From Taenia hydatigena (Eukaryota; Platyhelminthes; Cestoda; Cyclophyllidea; Taeniidae): DNA of 64,000 bases. Position 1 is the first letter of the stretch; every line of letters starts with the position of its first letter. Made by a program: the position numbers and the translations under genes. The DNA lies in the NCBI GenBank assembly GCA_036345935.2, contig JADWOT020001445.1:62001-126000 (forward strand), written 5' to 3'. Below the pieces are notes generated by a model that was not told the origin of the DNA, did no database searches, and worked only from the letters and a program-made list of their open reading frames with translations. Positions 57,850 to 64,000 of the stretch are shown here, one piece after another.

Positions 57850-57855
57850 AATAAA
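57850..57855 (+). terminator. AATAAA poly(A) signal candidate
   Basis: Lies 108 bp after the stop of the 194-codon frame, a normal 3' UTR spacing. Confidence 0.35.
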
Positions 57856-57892
57856 TATTATACAATGCAACTTGAATAGTTTACACCTCTTG

Positions 57893-58135
57893 CTAATGCA
57901 GTGGGTTGGTTTGGAACAAAATTAAAGGGGTAATGGATTGGACTGGTGCAATTCTCTTTGTGGAGGCGTATGCGTAGACCATAATGGTCGCATTATCACT
58001 CATCTGCTTTCCTGTGGATCTCACAATCATAAGCGCGGTATCTGGTGCCATGTGCTTGAGGACACCGAGGCGACTTTTTCCTTCCTCTACTCTTGTCGAT
58101 GACCTATCAACATCGAATTTGAGTTGTGAATTCAC
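57893..58135 (-). other. Possible minus-strand exon remnant
   Basis: The frame contains SRLGVLKHMAPDTALMIVRS and MSDNATIMVYAYAST, which looks like folded-protein sequence. A possible acceptor (CATCGCAG) lies upstream near 58,172, but a TAG separates it from the frame. No family is recognised. Confidence 0.25.
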
Positions 58136-58202
58136 CTACCGCTTTGCAATGTTCGGTATACACGCCAAGTCTGCGATGAAGACCAAGGAATGTAGATTAT
58201 AA

Positions 58203-59117
58203 AATTAGACAAATCTGATTTGCTTTCCAGTGACTGACTTAAAGCTCTCCAAATGTTGTTCAAATAAGGCAGCATCAAATTGAGATCAGCAAGCGTTACG
58301 AGTTATGATCCGCAATCGCAATTATAACGGGATCTTTAGTCGGGGCCAAAGCTAACCTCAAATCGTGTGAGTGATATTAAGTTGCGAAAGGTAGCGCATG
58401 ATCCAATGAGTCTTTGGTATTACGTCCCTAATTTTTGAACTCTTTTGGATACTCTGTGTCAAAAATTGGCTGATTGACAAAATACGGCTCAATCATGTTA
58501 GCCACCTGATATTTCAAATACTGAACAGAGCGCCGCGTTTGCAGCAGGAACCTAATAAGCCTGAGATAGTGGGTTCGCCTAATTCTCTTTTACTTGAAAC
58601 TGTGGCTCGTTTTCCACATCAACAGAGCTTTGATTGGTTAGCATAAAGTCTAACTTAAAACATGCATAACGCATGTTCTCAGTACCACTGCTGCGCCTCT
58701 ATTAGGTCCGCTAATGGAAGAAGGAGTAATTAACTGGCCACAAGGGTGAGGCGGCATGCGATTGAGACATCACGATTAGGCAAGCTGGTAAGATCCCAGA
58801 CCTTAAATATCTGGGACTCAGCCTGCACTGTGACCTGAACAATTCAACATCCACGCGAAGATCTCACTCAAAATGAGAGGGTCGCAACATCCCGAGTGTG
58901 CCCCTAAGTAGCAGTATCGCTGCTGACTATCCAGTCGTCCATCAATCTGTCGATCCAAAGATCTCAGTCAATCTTTTATTCTTATTTATTTTAGTGTTAA
59001 GACAAAAAACGAAGTTGTGAGTGGTGGAGGCAGACCACTCCGGCAGAATGCTACTGAGTGTTGGTGTTCTTCGTGAAGAAAAAGGCTAAATTTTTATGCC
59101 AGGGTTTTGCAGGTATG
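58203..59117. other. No supported gene
   Basis: Nothing beyond short frames was seen. Confidence 0.5.
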
Positions 59118-59354
59118 TCAAAGCCGCAGCACAACGTTAGCGTATGTCTTGCCAGAGCCATATGTTACATTCTGATTTCTCCACTTGAACCCGCACGCCA
59201 CACATGTGTAACATGTGATAATTGTCAATTTATGATAGTTAACAATGACACTGCCAAGCTCATGGGCGCTACGAAGGGCATCGTTGAGATTGTCAATGAC
59301 TTTACTTTGTATTCTTGTGCATTGATCGATTAGATCTACCAATTTGGGAACCAA
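59118..59354 (-). other. Possible helical exon remnant
   Basis: The minus frame includes LVPKLVDLIDQCTRIQSKV and NLNDALRSAHELGSVIVN, two amphipathic helices. A stop lies just upstream, and the 16-bp palindrome at 59,197 interrupts the later part. Family unknown. Confidence 0.25.
59197..59212. promoter_or_regulatory. 16-bp palindrome (one half-site mutated)
   Basis: GCCACACATGTGTAAC; core CACACATGTGTA. No GAGGCACAG box is nearby. Confidence 0.4.
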
Positions 59355-61015
59355 GTTGTCCTTACCATTCTTTTACAATGTTTCCCGCAGCGATACTTCC
59401 CACAAGCATTATTATTCTCGAATTTGAGTTTGAACCGGACACATGTCCATTCAGCTTTTCTTTTAAAAGGGGGCTAAAGGTAGACTTTGCTCTATACATT
59501 GGGGTTTGATTGTTTTTCATCAATGGCAGCCATATGATATCGAGGATGAGTTATAGTAGCATGAAACGCCTTTCTTCATACTCGATGTGCTTGTTAACTC
59601 AGCTTTTGTCGCGATCAAAATAGGTTCCGAGGACACCATGTCAATATGAAGTGGCCTTAAAGATGAGTTTAACTTGACATCTAATCCGGCCTTTCATGGA
59701 ATAATAAGGCATCACAATGTTACCCAAGAGGCATGCAGATAAAGGGCTTAAATTAAATGATATAACAGCCTGTCTACTCCAATGTGCCATCAATCGACAC
59801 GTCAATTTGCCTATCCTAAACTTAGATTAATGGACCTAATTTTATCTGTGAATTTTAGACCGTAGGCTACTGCACTTCTGCTACCGTCGCTCTACTCACA
59901 TCGATTCTCGTTCTCTGAGCTATTCGTCAACGTAGACTCGCACAAGTCAGAATCATCAAGAACACAGCATTTTTCTCGTTTATCAGGCCATTCAATTTCT
60001 CTGCATAGAAGCATTGGGCAAGATCCGTGCATTGTTACGGTCTGTTGCATTAGATATTCAACTGATTCTCTTTGCATAGTCTAAGACAGCATAATACTAC
60101 ACCCTATATCAAGGAACCTCTGCTTGATACTGCAATTTACAAACTCTGACGACTGCTCTGTGTTAAAATCCGTCGAGTCTAGGGCCTATCTAGCAAACAT
60201 ACACGTCTTATCAATGCATGCTATACTAACTACTAATCCATTCATTAGTTACATTCCGGTTTTAACGACACTTTGCGATAACAGTTACTATATTTTAGGT
60301 TATGACACAATTCCTTTGCTTTGAGAATCAGTCAGATAATTCCTGACTAGTAACGCATCAAATTGCAAACAGACTTGGAATAAAAGCCGAAATTGCAATA
60401 ACGATGCGCGCATGTGTTTCATTGTTAAATTTGCAACAAACGAGCATTAATTATATCGCAACATTAACTTGCATGGACTATAAACACTGTGTTTTGGAAC
60501 TCTTTCGCATCTACGACGTCTTTTGTTTAAAGCGAAGCCTTCACAGCTCAACCGCAACTACTGCACATTAATTATAATGCAACATTTAGGAAAAGAATAT
60601 TAACAGCTTTAAGGAACTTGTACCTACTGCATTGCCTATTACGGCATGCATTATTGCTTAAAATAGGCAGCAGAATCTAAACAAATTTTACCTTAACCGA
60701 CTAGAAAGCATCAATGGGAATAGTTACCCCAAGCTTCCTATTCATTTTGATTGTAAATAACTTCAGCATTAGTAGAGAATTTGTGTGCTCCGTATCATGC
60801 ATAACACCTTTTAGCAGCGAGCCAAGTTTGTAGCCTAGAAGACGGTCTTACATACCTATGCGATGAATTGGCTCCTGACGTGGTAAAGTGAAGTATTAGT
60901 ATATTGCAGCTGCCTTTTACAAAATACGATACTCTCAAACAATGACAGGATGTGTGCTGCTATCAGCTCTACTAACATCAAAACATTGAGGAGACTTTTA
61001 AATAGTATTATTGTC
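59355..61015. other. AT-rich, no supported gene
   Basis: Only short frames; no repeats of the families seen elsewhere were noticed. Confidence 0.5.
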
Positions 61016-61035
61016 TGCGATTGGTTCAGATTTTC

Positions 61036-61110
61036 GGAATATGTAATAGAATTCATACGGGTGTAGATTTTGAAGTCTTGCTCATTGTAAGCAGTGTAAA
61101 AAAAGCCGCA
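61036..61110 (+). pseudogene. Diverged copy of the 63.0 kb exon candidate
   Basis: ICNRIHTGVDFEVLLIV resembles KCRLYTGVTFEPQLV at 63,009-63,093, with similar DNA (CATACGGGTGTAGATTTTGA against TATACGGGAGTGACTTTTGA). The match ends after about 50 bp. Confidence 0.4.
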
Positions 61111-61138
61111 CTAAAAAATCGTTGGATAGCAAAAGGAA

Positions 61139-61181
61139 CTCACTATCACTATCACTATCACTCACTATCACTTCACTATCA
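61139..61181 (+). repeat. (TATCAC)n microsatellite
   Basis: About seven CACTATCA-type units, with one CTCACTATCACTT variation. Confidence 0.85.
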
Positions 61182-63008
61182 GCCACCGCTGATCCGCTTT
61201 CAAATACTCGGATCGATTGTCTGAACGTGTGAGGAGGGCTGTCTCTCCATCGACATCGTCGTGGTAGGCTGCTTCATCTGCCAATTTCCGGCAATTGAGG
61301 CTACTTCACCACCTCCGCCTTGTCACTGGTCGCCGTAAGCACCAGCGACACTACATCGTAAGCCAGTACTTTGTCCAAATTTAAAGACCTACTCAATGCT
61401 TATCCTCTGACGAAGTTAAGAACTTCTAGGAGGATCTGAATGCAGCTACTCAAAGAGAGCTTATGAATTCCGTTTAGTGAGATCGAAGTCCTCAGGTAGT
61501 TTGTCCGCAGACACATTTGCTTGGCGCTATTTTGATTGACATAGGTTTGATGCATTATTTTGATTTTGATGCATGCTTCAGTGAGGAAAGATGCTTTTGC
61601 AACAACGTTAAGGCCGCCATATTTACAATAATACAAATGCTTAGCACGATGTAGTCGTCTTCAGTTAGTTTTTTAGTGGTGGACTTCTACTGAGTTATGC
61701 ACTGTTTGTGCACGTTGTTAATGTCATACAATTGAAAATGAGGACTGTTGTGGTAAAGTTTCAAATACCTTTCGTTCCAACCCTTTTAACGCGGGATCAC
61801 GCACGTAATCTCATCAACGTAGTGCTCCCACTGCACACTGCTTCCGTTTAGGCAGATTCACAGACACATTCCATCTTTGTTCAAGCGAGTAAAATTGCAT
61901 ATTATTGAATGCATACATTATTAGCGGCCTATGAATGCGCACTAAATCATGCTTGCACGCGAAATGCACCACGTTTTATTGCAAGCATGTTAAATATGAA
62001 GAGATACTGACATAGATAATTTACCACTATTTTTAAATTTAAAATTCCGTTCTAATGATGTCAAAACTATAATTCACGGCTATTCTTTTTCTTTACTTTT
62101 TGTGGGACATGCACCATATGCTGCGCTACAGGCACTGCGGTTTAAATATCTTTACTATCACTGTATATTCTGCAAAATGAAATTAGGCTAATGAAACGTC
62201 TAGAAGGAGAGAGATTGGTTGATAAGACAATGCTCTTACTAATAGGGATACCAATGATACAACTCCCTAGATTCTTTCTAGAAAAACACTGTGACACTTG
62301 GCGGCATCAAAATGATTTTGAAAAATTATTAACTTGAACATGATTAACCAACTCACTCCAGCATACTCATAAAAGTGTCGAGTTCAGTGTGCGAAAGTCT
62401 ACCATTTGCGTGTAAGCATTAGCATTTAAAAATAAAAGACCTTTGTGTGCATGCATGGGTTTATTTGCGGTCACATCACAGACCTCTTGCTCTCGGCCAA
62501 AGTATCTACTGCACTAGAGCCGCCAGTGGCCTGCAGGATCACAAAGCCAAGACTACATTAGTTAGCACTTCAAGTAGGTTCGATGAAATGCAATTTATAA
62601 ATAGCTTAGCTTCATCGCTGGAAGCTAAAAAGCTGGAATTCTGGCTGTGATGGGCAGTGTGGACCTCAACTGCATACTTGGCGTTTCCTTTACTCAGAGA
62701 GCTTTTCTGGAGGCTGCGAACATTTAAATGGGTTTCGCGAACCAACCGCAATGACATACTGACCAGTTCTAAAAATAATGCATAGCCAATCGAAAGAATC
62801 CGGACGCAAACAGTACGAGCAAGAAATTTTCATTTGGAAATGAGGCTAATAGCACTTACCTTGGTCACCGCTCTACTTGCTTGCGCCCCTGATGATTTCA
62901 GCGTCCTATTTAATAAATCCTACAATCCCAAATACAGCCACGAGTACTTCCGTTAGATGCGATGCCATGCGTGATAATGTGCATTGTTTCATTTTAACGG
63001 TATTTAAG
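61182..63008. other. No supported gene
   Basis: Short frames only. Confidence 0.5.
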
Positions 63009-63093
63009 GGCAAATGTAGACTATATACGGGAGTGACTTTTGAGCCACAGCTGGTGAAGGAGGAAGATGGAACTACGACCTTTGTCAGATTGC
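63009..63093 (+). CDS. Isolated exon candidate
   Basis: An 85-bp interval between a TTTAAG acceptor and a perfect GTAAGT donor, open as GKCRLYTGVTFEPQLVKEED followed by GTTTFVRL, ending in phase 1. The existence of a decayed copy 2 kb upstream suggests that the sequence was once a real exon. No partner exon lies in the window, and no family is recognised. Confidence 0.4.
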
Positions 63094-64000
63094 GTAAGTT
63101 TGACATTTTAATTTTATTATGGAAATGACATCATGTTTAACTTTAATTATTCTACCACAACACCTGCGTCTGATCACCCTTGAACTCATTTTACCATTTC
63201 TTGTCTTCAATTTGTATTTCCTTTTCGTCGCATCTATTGTACGCGTTTAAACACCATTTTGTAGTGACGTTCAAGGTGGTTATACTGCAAGTGGGTGAAT
63301 AATTTTGCAGTGGATTGAAGGTTTGCGATCATAAGAGCGAACACTCGAACACTAACGTGTGGGCACTCGAGCAGGCATAAGTGTGGTGACTGATTGGCCA
63401 TAGACCTTAGATGATCATTAGCAGACCTAAAAGCGCATTTGGAAAAGACTCAGTTAGGGCGCAATTTCTCCGGTGTTTTTTATACGAATTGCTCAGAAAT
63501 GCACTTCTGCGGCATCACTTTTGTTAAGTAACTGGGTTCAGTAAGAGCCTGCTCTGAGGAAATTGTTGTAAATAAATTGAAGAGACGTCGCAGGGATGTG
63601 CGTGGTCATTCATCTACCAATATTTGATGACAAAAATGTGAGCAAAATGCTATGATTGTAAGGAAAATGAAATTTACGACTCTTCTTATGCACCTCATTG
63701 AGGAAGCAGATTAGGACAACGAGGTGAAATTAAAACGATGCAGAATACCTCGACCCTGATCTCGTAGCCAACACATCGACGTCACTCCACCAGCCGGTCT
63801 TTGACTCAACGTCCAGTACAAGCGCCTACTAACCACACCGTCTGTTAAAATGCCCGCTGCCAAATTGTTTTCGATGGGCTAAAATTGCTATATTTAATCG
63901 AATCTACTCGATGGCAATGATCCAACTATTTTCAACTTCGCGTTGTGCTCATTACACTTTGTACCGTGTTGATGGATGCTGAACAATATGTCTTGAGTTC
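63094..64000. other. No supported gene
   Basis: Nothing recognisable to the end of the window. Confidence 0.5.

Noticed and set aside
1..64000. tRNA, rRNA, CRISPR and complete transposon genes
   Set aside because: No tRNA B-box cloverleaf, rRNA motif, regularly spaced direct-repeat array, transposase or reverse-transcriptase motif was found when scanning by eye.

Overview
The window is eukaryotic and fits a taeniid-type tapeworm (Echinococcus/Taenia lineage). It has one intact intronless cytosolic Hsp70 gene, a decayed Hsp70 copy, short GT-AG introns with strong GTAAGT-like donors, and gene-poor AT-leaning DNA full of diverged duplications. The Hsp70 lacks the C-terminal GGMP/EEVD tail; a large, fast-evolving, EEVD-less cytosolic Hsp70 family is published for these cestodes and is often described from subtelomeric regions. 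The species call is an inference from content only.

Layout. 1-3.9 kb: no gene, with pieces of a repeat that recurs at 31-33 kb. 4.1-6.1 kb: hsp70 with a TATA box and a poly(A) signal. 6.1-21.3 kb: a repeated block; a ~1.5-2 kb unit occurs three times (7.6, 12.2 and 19.8 kb) and carries broken fragments of one unknown helical protein, with a truncated Hsp70 pseudogene at 18.4-19.6 kb just before copy 3. 21.8-43.9 kb: a huge imperfect palindrome. Its left arm is ~21.83-29.73 kb, its spacer ~29.73-34.19 kb and its right arm ~34.19-43.88 kb. Each arm carries a copy of an unrecognised multi-exon gene whose exon phases join. The right copy reaches a terminal stop. The left copy has lost its last exons in a ~2.54 kb gap. 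Each arm also holds an identical ~390 bp block with an orphan tyrosine-kinase exon. The spacer holds a probable DEG/ENaC channel relic. 44-57 kb: further repeat copies and a second inverted pair (45.0-45.7 / 56.4-57.1 kb). 57-64 kb: one 194-codon open frame of unknown function with a poly(A) signal, isolated exon-like scraps and otherwise nothing.

Three repeated signals run through the window. The first is an interspersed composite repeat of ~1-2 kb on both strands. The second is a 16-bp palindrome of the form GTCACA-NNNN-TGTGAC, found at 18 places and nearly always at a fixed point in the repeat. The third is a tyrosine-kinase subdomain VIII-IX exon in six copies of graded decay. Only hsp70 looks clearly functional; the spliced gene in the right palindrome arm is the next best candidate. 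Homology statements come from reading by eye; no alignment or database search was run.
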